Shown: piece by piece, positions 18,853-28,220 of the stretch
How positions within the stretch are numbered: position 1 is the stretch's first letter
Layout: the number at the start of each line of letters is the position of its first letter
Source: Bacteroidetes bacterium ADurb.Bin174
Lineage (GTDB): Bacteria > Bacteroidota > Bacteroidia > Bacteroidales > Paludibacteraceae
Assembly (NCBI GenBank): GCA_002070265.1
Contig: MWCX01000020.1
Location: 1-64,000 of the forward strand
Reading direction: 5' to 3'
Length of the DNA stretch: 64,000 nucleotides
Translations under genes and position numbers: made by a program
The notes under the pieces: generated by a model
What the model saw: the letters and a program-made list of their open reading frames with translations, nothing else
Database searches by the model: none
What the model was told of the DNA's origin: nothing

Positions 18853-19476
18853 ATGCATAGTTAACGGAACTTTAATTCCATAGTTGGGAGGAAAAAGATC
18901 TGCATTGGAATAATGACCTATTCTCATCTCTATGTTATACTGTTTTTTGTTGCCGAAAAATGTTGCCAAGCCCATATTATCCATAAAGATAAAATGTTTT
19001 CCGACATCATATCCGTCTAATGTTGTTTTTGAAATGAAAGATGGCCCTCCAACCGTGTAGAATAGATAAGTTTCCCAATATTGGGTATGAATAAAATTAA
19101 TTCGGAATACCGGAAAAACCGAAAAAGTAAAGAAGTTTGTTTCCGGGAAACTTGCATCGGGATTTTTACCGGAAGTCTGCCATACAGAAGCATTGACACC
19201 CCAATCCATGGCAAAGAACTTTTTATAGTAAAATATATTACGTTGATAATTTAAAGATAAACCTTGCTTGATATGTACCCTGCCTGCCCAAAAAACTTTA
19301 TTCAGTGCCTTATTTACACCATATCCCAATACGTTAGAGGTATAGCCGATTTGCATCCATTGTATTTGCGATTTCGTGTTTTCTGTGTCTTTTGGTTGAG
19401 CGGACAGATTGTGTGAAATGATGAAAACTGTCAGCGTGAACAGAATCAACTTCAGTCTGTTTGTTATTTCATGCAT
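18835..19476 (-). CDS. PagL-like lipid A deacylase / acyloxyacyl hydrolase family outer-membrane protein
   Basis: A 213-residue predicted outer-membrane beta-barrel with a signal peptide (cleavage near LSA-QPK). The C-terminal end RIGHYSNADLFPPNYGI matches the PagL active-site stretch, in which the His and Ser of HxSN are catalytic; the protein ends in Phe (LGYRF), the usual barrel-terminal residue. The third PagL catalytic residue, Glu twelve positions after the Ser, appears to be Lys here, so activity is uncertain. It sits 11 bases downstream of lpxB on the same strand, fitting a role in lipid A remodelling. It overlaps the convergent EF-hand-like gene by 18 bases. Confidence 0.75.
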   Translation of the reverse strand: MHEITNRLKLILFTLTVFIISHNLSAQPKDTENTKSQIQWMQIGYTSNVLGYGVNKALNKVFWAGRVHIKQGLSLNYQRNIFYYKKFFAMDWGVNASVWQTSGKNPDASFPETNFFTFSVFPVFRINFIHTQYWETYLFYTVGGPSFISKTTLDGYDVGKHFIFMDNMGLATFFGNKKQYNIEMRIGHYSNADLFPPNYGIKVPLTMHLGYRF

Positions 19477-19487
19477 TATTTAGCTTT

Positions 19488-20627
19488 TCATGAGAGTTTT
19501 GAATACTCATAGATGATTTCAGCAGCTCTTTTAGAGGTACCCGGTTTTCCCAATTTATCTCTTAATTCTTTGTAGGAAAGAATTATTTGTTTGCGATATT
19601 TTTCGTCAAATAAAATGCGCTCAATCTCACGGGTTAAGTTTTGGGTGGTAAATAGATGGGCGTACAATTCTTTTACAATTTCTTTTTCTGCCAAAATATT
19701 GACGAGTGAAATATTCTTAGTTTTAATAAATATTTTTTTTGCCAAGTATGCTAATCGACCCAACATCACATGATAGACAACTATTTGTGGAGTCCCTATC
19801 AGTGCAGTTTCTAAAGTTGCTGTTCCGGAATTGACTATGGCCAAATCCGCATGAAAAAGTAGCTGATATGGATGATGCTTAATAATGGGGTAGTTGTGCC
19901 CATTCATATACTCGTGATAAAAAGCCGTATGCACTGAGTTAACACCTGATATAACAATCTGATATTCCGGATATTTGCTGGCGGCAGCAATCATCTTCGG
20001 TAAACAGGACGATATTTCCTGCTTTCTACTTCCGGGTAATAAAGCTATAATGGGCTTTTCATTCAGGAAGTATTTTTTCTTGAAATAATTTGTCTCTTCT
20101 GTTTTGTCAAGCTGATTGTCAACGAAATCTATAGCCGGATTACCAACATATTGTACCTCAAAATTATGAGAAGCATAAAATTCTTTTTCAAAAGGAATGA
20201 TGGTGAGCATCTGTGTTACATCGCGTTTTATTCGCTTTACTCTATACGACTTCCAAGCCCATACCGAAGGGGAAATGTAATAATGAACAGGAATGTTGTT
20301 TGTATGTTTTCGAACAAACTTGGCTATCTTAAGATTGAAGCCGGGGTAGTCTATTAAAATGACTGCATCGGGTTGAAATTCAAGGATAGATTTTTTACAA
20401 AGACGTAGACTTTTTAAAATGCTTGGTAGATTTTTCAAAACTTTCCAAAATCCCATGTAGGCTAATTCTTTGATATGTTTCACAGGTCTGACTGCTGTGG
20501 CTGTACGCATCAAATCTCCACCAAAAAATTTGAATGTAGCTTCAGGATCTAATTTTTTTAATTCTTCTATGAGGGATGCTCCGTGTAAATCTCCGGAAGG
20601 CTCTCCTGCAACAAGAAAATACTTCAT
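19488..20627 (-). CDS. lpxB: Lipid-A-disaccharide synthase
   Basis: Family GT19 glycosyltransferase that joins UDP-2,3-diacylglucosamine and lipid X on the inner face of the cytoplasmic membrane. The 379 residues begin with YFLVAGEPSGDLHGA, the LpxB signature, and carry YISPSVWAWKSYRVKRI near residue 115, PFEKEFY, LLPGSRKQEI near 195 and the NSGTATLE donor-binding motif near 262. Length is normal. The next gene on the same strand is the PagL-like protein, so both probably act on lipid A. The upstream neighbour yifB/comM is 35 bases away on the same strand. Confidence 0.95.
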   Translation of the reverse strand: MKYFLVAGEPSGDLHGASLIEELKKLDPEATFKFFGGDLMRTATAVRPVKHIKELAYMGFWKVLKNLPSILKSLRLCKKSILEFQPDAVILIDYPGFNLKIAKFVRKHTNNIPVHYYISPSVWAWKSYRVKRIKRDVTQMLTIIPFEKEFYASHNFEVQYVGNPAIDFVDNQLDKTEETNYFKKKYFLNEKPIIALLPGSRKQEISSCLPKMIAAASKYPEYQIVISGVNSVHTAFYHEYMNGHNYPIIKHHPYQLLFHADLAIVNSGTATLETALIGTPQIVVYHVMLGRLAYLAKKIFIKTKNISLVNILAEKEIVKELYAHLFTTQNLTREIERILFDEKYRKQIILSYKELRDKLGKPGTSKRAAEIIYEYSKLS

Positions 20628-20662
20628 AAGTAATTTATTTGAATATTATTTTATTTATTAGT

Positions 20663-22201
20663 TTATCCTGCCCATCCTTCTCTGTCTAAATTTCTATAAT
20701 TAATAGCTTCAGCGATGTGATGGGTGCATATTTGTTCAGAATTTTCAAGGTCTGCAATGGTTCTTGATACTTTTAAAATTCTGTCAAATGCACGAGCCGA
20801 CAAATTTAATCTTTTCATGGCATTTTTCAATAGTTCTGTCCCGGTTTTATCTATTACAGCATATTTTTTCTGTAATTTTGTGGTCATTTGTGCATTACAG
20901 TAAACACCTTCTATGTTTTTAAAGCGTTCTTCCTGAATCAACCTTGCCCGTTTTACCCGCTCTCTGATTTGTTCACTTTTTTCTGCATCTCGTCTTTCAG
21001 ACAATTTTTCAAAAGGAACAGGCACAATTTCTATATGTATGTCTATCCTGTCTAAAAGTGGTCCCGAAATCCTGCTTAAATATTTTTGAACTGTCCCCGA
21101 AGGACATACACAGGTTTTTTCAGGATGGTTATAAAAACCGCAAGGGCACGGATTCATGGAAGCTACCAACATGAAGCTGGCGGGAAAATCAACTGTAAAC
21201 TTTGCTCTTGAAATGGTAATTTTTCTATCTTCCAGGGGTTGTCGCATCACTTCTAATACGGTGCGCTTAAATTCCGGCAATTCATCTAAAAACAACACTC
21301 CGTTATGTGCCAATGATATTTCACCGGGCTGCGGGAAAGCACCTCCTCCCACCAGGGCAACATCCGATATGGTGTGATGCGGACTGCGAAACGGGCGTTG
21401 TGCTATCAAAGCCGAACTGTTTTCCATGCATCCTAACACAGAATGAATCTTGGTTGTCTCCAATGCTTCCTCTAAGGTCATGGGTGGCATAATGGTCGGC
21501 AATCGTTTTGCCATCATTGACTTACCTGCACCGGGTGGTCCTATCAAAATGATATTATGCGAACCGGCAGCCGCCACTTCCAATGCACGCTTTACATTTT
21601 CCTGTCCCCTTACATCCGAGAAATCAATTTCCACACAATCATGTACGTCTTGAAATAATTCATCGGTGTTTATTCTTAAAGGTTGCAATGAGGTATTGTC
21701 ATTTAAGAATGCAATCACTTCCGTAAGGTCTTGAACTCCATAAACATCAATGCCGCTTACGACTGCAGCTTCTCCGGCATTTTGTCGGGGGACAATCAAG
21801 CCTTTATAACCTTCCTCCTTGGCCTTAAGGGCTATGGGCAGTGCACCTTTAATAGGTTTCATACCTCCGTCCAAGGACAATTCTCCCATGATTACATATT
21901 GTTCAATCGCATCGGATTTTATCTGACCGGATGCAGCCATAATGCCTACAGCTAAGGGTAAATCGTAGGCGGATCCCTCTTTCCTGATATCTGCCGGTGC
22001 CATATTGATGACCACTTGTTTCCCAGGCAACCTTTTTCCTGAAAAGGCAAGTGCTGAGGCAATTCTCTCATGACTTTCCCTGACTGCATTATCAGGCAAA
22101 CCAACAATTAAAAAACGAATGCCCTGACTGATATTGACTTCAATAGTTACAATAGTCGCAGTGATGCCTTGTACGGCAGCTCCATATGTCTTTACTAACA
22201 T
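20663..22201 (-). CDS. ComM/YifB family Mg-chelatase-like AAA+ ATPase
   Basis: A 512-residue ATPase with an N-terminal Lon-like substrate-binding domain, a central AAA+ module (Walker A GPPGAGKSMMAKRLP, Walker B VLFLDELPEF, sensor MNPCPCG) and the Mg-chelatase C-terminal domain (LNLSARAFDRILKVSRTIADL). In Vibrio cholerae the homologue ComM is a hexameric helicase that promotes branch migration in natural transformation; that role is known for the family, not shown here. Zn-type cysteines CPCGFYNHPEKTCVCP near residue 350 are typical. It could share a transcript with ispF upstream. Confidence 0.93.
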   Translation of the reverse strand: MLVKTYGAAVQGITATIVTIEVNISQGIRFLIVGLPDNAVRESHERIASALAFSGKRLPGKQVVINMAPADIRKEGSAYDLPLAVGIMAASGQIKSDAIEQYVIMGELSLDGGMKPIKGALPIALKAKEEGYKGLIVPRQNAGEAAVVSGIDVYGVQDLTEVIAFLNDNTSLQPLRINTDELFQDVHDCVEIDFSDVRGQENVKRALEVAAAGSHNIILIGPPGAGKSMMAKRLPTIMPPMTLEEALETTKIHSVLGCMENSSALIAQRPFRSPHHTISDVALVGGGAFPQPGEISLAHNGVLFLDELPEFKRTVLEVMRQPLEDRKITISRAKFTVDFPASFMLVASMNPCPCGFYNHPEKTCVCPSGTVQKYLSRISGPLLDRIDIHIEIVPVPFEKLSERRDAEKSEQIRERVKRARLIQEERFKNIEGVYCNAQMTTKLQKKYAVIDKTGTELLKNAMKRLNLSARAFDRILKVSRTIADLENSEQICTHHIAEAINYRNLDREGWAG

Positions 22202-22253
22202 AGTTAATACGGTATTAATTTTTTAAACAAACAGAATCGCCTGCGAAAATATA

Positions 22254-22299
22254 ACCTTTTGAGGTGCAAAAGGTAAAATGTGAAAGATTTATACCTTTT
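22254..22299. repeat. Alternative hairpins between ispF and yifB/comM
   Basis: Three related 7-base blocks, ACCTTTT (22254-22260), AAAAGGT (22268-22274) and ACCTTTT (22293-22299), can pair in two mutually exclusive ways. They lie between ispF and comM, in the leader read toward comM. No T-run follows, so this is at most an attenuator-like structure. Confidence 0.3.
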
Positions 22300-22323
22300 A
22301 CGTGAAAAATAAATGAAGAAAAA

Positions 22324-22803
22324 CTAAGTGCTTGTCACCAACACCACCACATAAGCAGTGATGCCTTCCCGACGACCGACGAACCCCATTTTCTCGGATG
22401 TGGTGGCTTTGATGGAAATTTGATTAGGTAAGATAGCCATGACTTCAGACAAGGTGGTCTGCATGGCAGGAATATGTGGATTGAGCTTGGGTGCTTCGGC
22501 ACAAATGGTACAGTCGGCATTACCTAATTCCCAACCTCTTGATCTTAGCAATTGCATGGTCTCTTTCAGTAATATTTTACTATCAATGTTTTTATATTCA
22601 ACTGCCGTATCAGGGAAGTGATAGCCTATATCGCGCAAATTAGCGGCACCCAAAAGGGCATCGCAGAGGGCATGTATCAACACATCGGCATCCGAGTGAC
22701 CTGCCAAGCCTAAATGGTAATCAATCTTAATTCCTCCCAACCATAATTCACGGGAAGGTGCAAATTGATGTACGTCATATCCAAATCCGACACGAATATT
22801 CAC
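22324..22803 (-). CDS. ispF: 2-C-methyl-D-erythritol 2,4-cyclodiphosphate synthase
   Basis: MEP-pathway enzyme that cyclises CDP-methylerythritol phosphate to MEcPP for isoprenoid synthesis. The 159 residues match the family length. The metal-binding residues are in GYDVH (residues 8-12) and AGHSDADVLIHALCDALLGA (34-53, with His in GHSD), and the C-terminal NQISIKATTSEKMGFVGRREGI holds the trimer and CDP-binding segment. The strain therefore uses the MEP route, at least in part. Neighbours (porV upstream, comM downstream) have no pathway link. Confidence 0.96.
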   Translation of the reverse strand: MNIRVGFGYDVHQFAPSRELWLGGIKIDYHLGLAGHSDADVLIHALCDALLGAANLRDIGYHFPDTAVEYKNIDSKILLKETMQLLRSRGWELGNADCTICAEAPKLNPHIPAMQTTLSEVMAILPNQISIKATTSEKMGFVGRREGITAYVVVLVTST

Positions 22804-22848
22804 AAGGAGTTATTTGTATAAGAACCGGGGCCAAGCGAGACCGGTAAA

Positions 22849-23997
22849 TTAACGAATCAGATTCTTTAAACCGTACAGGTCAAACGACAAAGAAAATCTC
22901 AAAGTCTGGTCGAGCGGATTTGTTTGCGCAATTGATACTACATAAGAAGCATCCAATTGGAAGACATTCAGCTTAAACCCGGCTCCGGCTGTAAAAAATT
23001 TACGATTTCCTTTGTACGCATGTTCATTGAAATATCCGGCACGGACAAAGAATTGGTTGTTATAAGCATACTCTGCACCAACAGACCAGGTAATCTCCTG
23101 CATCTCTTCTTTGAATCCACCCGGTGCATCATAAAACGACGACAGCATTCCTTGCAAGGCAGTCATATCGTTGTAATAATCTCTATTATCGGCAGTTTTC
23201 AAATAATCAACTGTAGGAACAAGATACTTATAAGCATCTGCATTGATGGATATACGCTGGTATTCATCAATCGGATACTCGAATGAGGTTCCCAACCGCA
23301 AGTTAGTAGGAATAAAGCTACTGGAAGCGGATTTGTCATAGGTTATTTTAGATCCGATATTGGATAAGTTGAAACCTAAAGCCCAATTGGCATCGCCCGA
23401 GTACACCTGTATAGGAAGTCTGTAATACATTGCAACATCCGCCCCAACAGCAATACCGGGATACACTTCAGTCCCTCCGGACATATTTTTGCCATTATTT
23501 AGGTCAGAGTAAATAAACCGTAAAGCCACCGCCGCCGAAAAATTCTCAAACAACCTTTGTGAGTATGCCACGTCTGCAGCCAATTCATTCGGATACGCAG
23601 ATCCCCAATCATTACCTGACCAATCGTACATCACAATTTCACCCAAGGAAAAATACCTTAAAGATGCGCTTAAAGCCCGTTTCTCATTAAATTTCCAATA
23701 ACCGACCAAATAAGATAAATTGATATCTTCCACCAATTTTCTCAACCATGGCGTAAAAGAAAATGACATCCCTGCATTGCTTTCGATGAACACATATTTT
23801 GCCGGATTCCAAAACTGCGAACTTACATCAGCAGTCGTAGCTGCTCCTACATCACCCATACCTGCACCCCGGGCTTCCGGAGAAATGGTAAGTGAGGGAA
23901 CGGCAATATGAATCGGATGATTTTGAGGTTCTTCTTCCGAAAAAACGCATAAGGATATTACAGACAAAAAGACAAAAAGAGTTGCGAGCTTTCTCAT
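22849..23997 (-). CDS. porV: Type IX secretion outer-membrane protein PorV
   Basis: PorV (LptO) is a FadL-like outer-membrane barrel that shuttles T9SS cargo to the PorU sortase. After the ATG at 23997 there is a clear signal peptide; an upstream ATG at 24042 adds a polar stretch and is rejected. The family landmarks are APSLTISPEARGAGMGD-like (here VPSLTISPEARGAGMGDVG, residues 34-52), SSQFWNPAKY, the FTPWLRKLV segment, and the C-terminal barrel strands. The product is 382 residues, the family's normal length. porU lies immediately upstream on the same strand, 91 bases away, as in other T9SS genomes. Confidence 0.92.
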   Translation of the reverse strand: MRKLATLFVFLSVISLCVFSEEEPQNHPIHIAVPSLTISPEARGAGMGDVGAATTADVSSQFWNPAKYVFIESNAGMSFSFTPWLRKLVEDINLSYLVGYWKFNEKRALSASLRYFSLGEIVMYDWSGNDWGSAYPNELAADVAYSQRLFENFSAAVALRFIYSDLNNGKNMSGGTEVYPGIAVGADVAMYYRLPIQVYSGDANWALGFNLSNIGSKITYDKSASSSFIPTNLRLGTSFEYPIDEYQRISINADAYKYLVPTVDYLKTADNRDYYNDMTALQGMLSSFYDAPGGFKEEMQEITWSVGAEYAYNNQFFVRAGYFNEHAYKGNRKFFTAGAGFKLNVFQLDASYVVSIAQTNPLDQTLRFSLSFDLYGLKNLIR

Positions 23998-24088
23998 TGT
24001 TATAGAATTTCTTTTATTTATGATGTTAGGAATTATATTCATTAAAACACATTAACGTAAAAAAGTCATTTTATTGCTTTGAATAGTT

Positions 24089-27000
24089 TTATTCTATTAC
24101 AATTAATTTATTGATTTTGGAATGTGCTGTTTTGGAATCTAAACTTACGCTGACACGGTACAGGTAAATGCCTGTCGGGAGTGATCTGCCCTCAGAATCC
24201 GTTACATTCCATGTAATCTCATCTAAAGTTGATTGTGACATAGTCCATATCAGGCGTCCCGCCAAATCAAAAATATCAATTTTAGTATCAAGTACCGACT
24301 CAGGACGATCGTGTTGTATAACAAATTTGGTAGAAGCTTTCACCGGATTAGGATAATTATACACATCAAAAATCACCGGCTCTAATCCTTTCACTACTTC
24401 AAAATCAATGATTTGACTTGATGAATTGTTTTGTAAATCCCACACTTTAAAGGTAAGCGTATGTTTTCCGTTGCGTAATTCAGGAAGTTTAAACCTGACT
24501 GTCCCTTGCGTATAATCACTTTCTGCAGAATGATAGAAATCATTAAGTATATAAGACTGTTCAGAATCTTCGTCAACAATCAACGTGATATCGTGTCCGA
24601 TGCCGTTTCCAACTTGATTGATACCGCTTATATCGTTTACATGAGCTATGAAAAGGGGTGTTTCGTTTACCTTGTCGCCTGACTTAAATGTCGGACTGTT
24701 CAGGTACATTTGAATATCAGGACCTTCTTCATCAAATTCTACATCCGGATTCGTTCCACCCACATAGAAATTTTCAAAATATCCTTGTGCCTCATATCCG
24801 TTATTTTCGCAGGAAGCATAATAATTAATCCGACCTGTTCCGTAATTGTATTTGATATCTTTGGGCAACATGAATACCAACTCAAATTGTCCGTCATTAA
24901 CTTGAACAGCTCCGGAAAATAATTTATTCAGGCGATCCTTGTAAATTATTGTGCTATCTGCTCCATTGTTTTTGTCGTTATTCAAAGTTGTAATGCTTTG
25001 AACTTTATCATAAACTATTGCGTTTAAAACGCCATTAAAATTATCAACAAGATTATTATTTTCATCCGCAATATGGCCCTCTATTCTTGCTACCGACAAA
25101 GCCCGTAAGGTGTCATTGCCTTGCACATCTACTCCATTGATCTTATCAGTTATAATTTTATACCCAAACTTGTCGGGATAATTTAATCTTACAGACGGAT
25201 CACCCATATACACATAGGACAATTTATTGATTTCATTACCAAGCTTATTTTTTGCTCTTCTAAATACTTCACCCACCCTCAAATATTCTCCGTTTTCTTT
25301 TAAAAATAGAAAATGATTAACCTCTTTATTGATATTCAAATTTTGTGAAGCATATACGGGGCGAGTAGCTGAAAAGATACCTATGCCACCTCCAATCGGA
25401 TTCAACAATACCCGTTCGCCGGCTGAAGTAGATGGTAAATCGAATTGCAGAAAATTACAGGTTACTGCGACCCATAAAGGCAAGTTTTTATTAGATAGCG
25501 TTCTGACGTCTGTGGTAGTTAAAATTTGCTCATTTGTCCAGCCTGTTACACCGGCATGACCGGTAAAATCAAGAACGAACATACCGTTTCTCAACGAATT
25601 ATGAAACTGGGTACGAGCAACAGGATAAGTCTCACCGCTGGCATTAATTATTTGCTGATAAGCATCCAAATAGATTTTTGTAACCTGAAAAGCCGGATTT
25701 TTTGCTGATACACTTGATGCAACAGTTTCTGCTTGTTTAGCATGCAAGGAATTGTCTCCGTCATCAGCCAAAAAGCAAAGTTGATTTTTCCAAATACCGC
25801 GATTTTCATTTTTCATGTAATTAATAGTCTTGGTCACTACATCAGTGGCTTCCTGTAGGTTGCTGACCGGGAATCTCCCAACCCCAATATCCAAGGAATG
25901 CGCCGATATGTTATCGCCATCTGTATCTTTGAGAAAAGCAAAGTAATCGTCGGTAACATATGAATTTGTTTCCACCAAAGAATTATCAGCTTGATAGGTT
26001 AGTACAAAAGGTTCTCCCGAAGATCTCAGTATTTTACGGTTATCATAAGAACCTCTTCCAAACAATAACAAGAAACTGGGGCGTTTGGTCAAATCACCTG
26101 ATTCATTGGCTCTGTCGTACAACATTTTTAATACCCACCGATAAGCTGTAGCATCCGGTGTCCCGGAAGAAAACTCATTGTAAACCTGTTCGGTAGTCAC
26201 TGCTTCAACCGTAATTTCTCCCCTTGCATTGTGTTCATTTGCCAATCTTTCTGCTTGCGATAAAAAATTGGGATGTGTAATGATCAGCATGTCTGCCGGA
26301 AGCATACCGTGTAAATTCTGATTGGGAACATCTCCCACAACTTCAGGTTTTGGAAACGAAGCAACTGCAGCCGGATTGAGGGCTAAATAAGCTTTATCTG
26401 ATTGATTGCTGTCGTAAAAACTTAAAGTACCATTGTTTGCTTCAGCATTGATGCGACTGATATTGGTGTGATCGGTGATATCCCAAATTTGCACGTTAGA
26501 TGTTGCATTACTCAGGATGAACTTGTTATAAGTACCATTGCCTAAATTATCAGGATTTTGAAAACGCATTACATCGCCGGTCATTTTCAAAGCTCTTTTG
26601 GCGTTAACTTCCAAATAATTGAGATATCCTCTTGAATTTGCGGCAGACTTATCATATGTAAGCTTAAAATTTTGTATATCTGCTTCAGGCTTAAACGTAA
26701 AAAAGCCATTTGCCCCTTTCCCTTTTTCATAATGATCATTAGATTTTGCAGCTATACTTAAGCTTTTTGTTTGCTTGGAATTTAAACTCAGATTGAAAGT
26801 GGATGGTGCGGTTGAATTGGCAGCTACATCCAATCTTACTCTCACAGAATTATCGTCTATTACAATGTTGGGAAATGAAAACTTCAAATCCAACGAGAGG
26901 ATATCCCCAAAGGTTTCTCCGTAAAACACTTTGCCGGAATTTACCAAACTAACCAATTCCTTTTCATGTACAGCAAAATCTATAAAATCATTGACTTCTA

Positions 27001-27514
27001 CAAAAGAACCGCCTGAGGGTAAATTATATTCTTTCATTTCAATTTTACGCCCGGTTCCTACATTTGAACATGTAACAAAATAATAACCGTGAGTTGAATA
27101 ATGATTGAGTGTGTGTACGTATATCTGCTGCGCTGCATCATACTTCCATGAATTGACTCCTTGTGCATAAAACAAGATATAATCCCCCGTATTGAATATG
27201 CCGTCACTTCCTTTTTCCATATGGATGGCTACCTCAGGTAAATCATCAATCTTGGGATGAAGAAAATTTTGGTTCAAAAGCGCACCTCCATATCCGAAAA
27301 TCTTGACGTCGGCGGGGTTATTCAAGCCCATATCTTTCAAATCATCAAAAGTTAATTTGTAAACTCCGGACTCTTCAATCTTGATTTTTACAAACTTACC
27401 TTCAGCCAATACAGAAGTGTTTTTATATGAATGTATCCCTGCATAAGTATGATAAGGACTGAGTCCTAACAAAACGAAAAGTAGAGAAATTATGATCTTA
27501 TCAAAGTTGAACAT
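24089..27514 (-). CDS. porU: Type IX secretion system sortase PorU
   Basis: Gingipain-family (C25) cysteine protease that removes the C-terminal signal of T9SS cargo and attaches it to A-LPS at the cell surface. The product from the ATG at 27514 is about 1141 residues with a signal peptide. The catalytic His lies in VLDFTGHAGVTGW and the catalytic Cys in WVAVTCNF, followed by the usual GGGIGIFSATRPVYAS. The end carries a type A sorting domain (YNYPNPVKASTKF ... DIFDLAGRLIW ... LPTGIYLYRV), which PorU homologues keep uncleaved. Pairing with porV downstream supports the call. The T9SS core motor genes are not in this window. Confidence 0.93.
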   Translation of the reverse strand: MFNFDKIIISLLFVLLGLSPYHTYAGIHSYKNTSVLAEGKFVKIKIEESGVYKLTFDDLKDMGLNNPADVKIFGYGGALLNQNFLHPKIDDLPEVAIHMEKGSDGIFNTGDYILFYAQGVNSWKYDAAQQIYVHTLNHYSTHGYYFVTCSNVGTGRKIEMKEYNLPSGGSFVEVNDFIDFAVHEKELVSLVNSGKVFYGETFGDILSLDLKFSFPNIVIDDNSVRVRLDVAANSTAPSTFNLSLNSKQTKSLSIAAKSNDHYEKGKGANGFFTFKPEADIQNFKLTYDKSAANSRGYLNYLEVNAKRALKMTGDVMRFQNPDNLGNGTYNKFILSNATSNVQIWDITDHTNISRINAEANNGTLSFYDSNQSDKAYLALNPAAVASFPKPEVVGDVPNQNLHGMLPADMLIITHPNFLSQAERLANEHNARGEITVEAVTTEQVYNEFSSGTPDATAYRWVLKMLYDRANESGDLTKRPSFLLLFGRGSYDNRKILRSSGEPFVLTYQADNSLVETNSYVTDDYFAFLKDTDGDNISAHSLDIGVGRFPVSNLQEATDVVTKTINYMKNENRGIWKNQLCFLADDGDNSLHAKQAETVASSVSAKNPAFQVTKIYLDAYQQIINASGETYPVARTQFHNSLRNGMFVLDFTGHAGVTGWTNEQILTTTDVRTLSNKNLPLWVAVTCNFLQFDLPSTSAGERVLLNPIGGGIGIFSATRPVYASQNLNINKEVNHFLFLKENGEYLRVGEVFRRAKNKLGNEINKLSYVYMGDPSVRLNYPDKFGYKIITDKINGVDVQGNDTLRALSVARIEGHIADENNNLVDNFNGVLNAIVYDKVQSITTLNNDKNNGADSTIIYKDRLNKLFSGAVQVNDGQFELVFMLPKDIKYNYGTGRINYYASCENNGYEAQGYFENFYVGGTNPDVEFDEEGPDIQMYLNSPTFKSGDKVNETPLFIAHVNDISGINQVGNGIGHDITLIVDEDSEQSYILNDFYHSAESDYTQGTVRFKLPELRNGKHTLTFKVWDLQNNSSSQIIDFEVVKGLEPVIFDVYNYPNPVKASTKFVIQHDRPESVLDTKIDIFDLAGRLIWTMSQSTLDEITWNVTDSEGRSLPTGIYLYRVSVSLDSKTAHSKINKLIVIE

Positions 27515-27604
27515 GGATTTTATGTATATAAAGTTAATCACTTCAAAATCATTTAATAAACGTAATTTGTTGTTTATTGTTGTTTGAATTAAAAATTCCT
27601 AACA

Positions 27605-28216
27605 TTATTTAATTTTAAAATCAAACATTTTTCGATCAAAAATATATCCCTCCAATCTATCGCCTACTTTCACCGGTCCGACGCCGGAAGGAGTACCCGT
27701 AAATAAAATATCTCCGATTTTGAAAGTAAAAAACCGACTGGCATACGCAATGAATGCATCAATTGAAAAAATCATGTCTTTTGAGTTTCCTTTTTGAACA
27801 GTTTTACCGTTCACGTCAAGCCGGAAATCAATATTTTGGACATTTTCAATTTCTGTTACAGACATGAAATCCCCGATCACAGCAGCATTGTCAAATGCTT
27901 TACTTATCTCCCAGGGATAACCCTTTTCTTTTAATTTCCATTGAATGTCACGCGCTGTAAAATCAACCCCAAGACCAATTTCAGCATAATAACGATGTGC
28001 AAATTTCTTTGCGATATTTTTACCGAGCCGATTGATTTTGACGATTAATTCTACCTCATGGTGCACATCATTGGAAAAATCAGGAATATAAAAGGGTCTG
28101 TTCTTCCTTAGTATTGCCGTATCCGGTTTCATAAACACCATAGGTTCTTCCGGATGGGCATGATCTAGCTCCTTGTTGTGTTCAACGTAATTTTGTCCTA
28201 TCGCTAAAATTTTCAT
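27605..28216 (-). CDS. Fumarylacetoacetate hydrolase family protein
   Basis: A 203-residue single-domain FAH-family protein, a metal-dependent hydrolase or decarboxylase acting on beta-diketones or oxaloacetate-like compounds. Family landmarks are KILAIGQNY, the metal-ligand region HHEVELIVKI, GVDFTARDIQ, KAFDNAAVIGDF and LFTGTPSGVGPV. The ATG at 28216 begins the conserved sequence; the longer frame would need a TTG. It starts 4 bases after the rex stop on the same strand, so the two probably form an operon; substrate is not evident. Confidence 0.9.
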   Translation of the reverse strand: MKILAIGQNYVEHNKELDHAHPEEPMVFMKPDTAILRKNRPFYIPDFSNDVHHEVELIVKINRLGKNIAKKFAHRYYAEIGLGVDFTARDIQWKLKEKGYPWEISKAFDNAAVIGDFMSVTEIENVQNIDFRLDVNGKTVQKGNSKDMIFSIDAFIAYASRFFTFKIGDILFTGTPSGVGPVKVGDRLEGYIFDRKMFDFKIK

Positions 28217-28220
28217 ACGG

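Noticed and set aside
24710-24922. Plus-strand frames within porU and other long genes
   Set aside because: They are shadows of strongly supported genes and contain no conserved domains.
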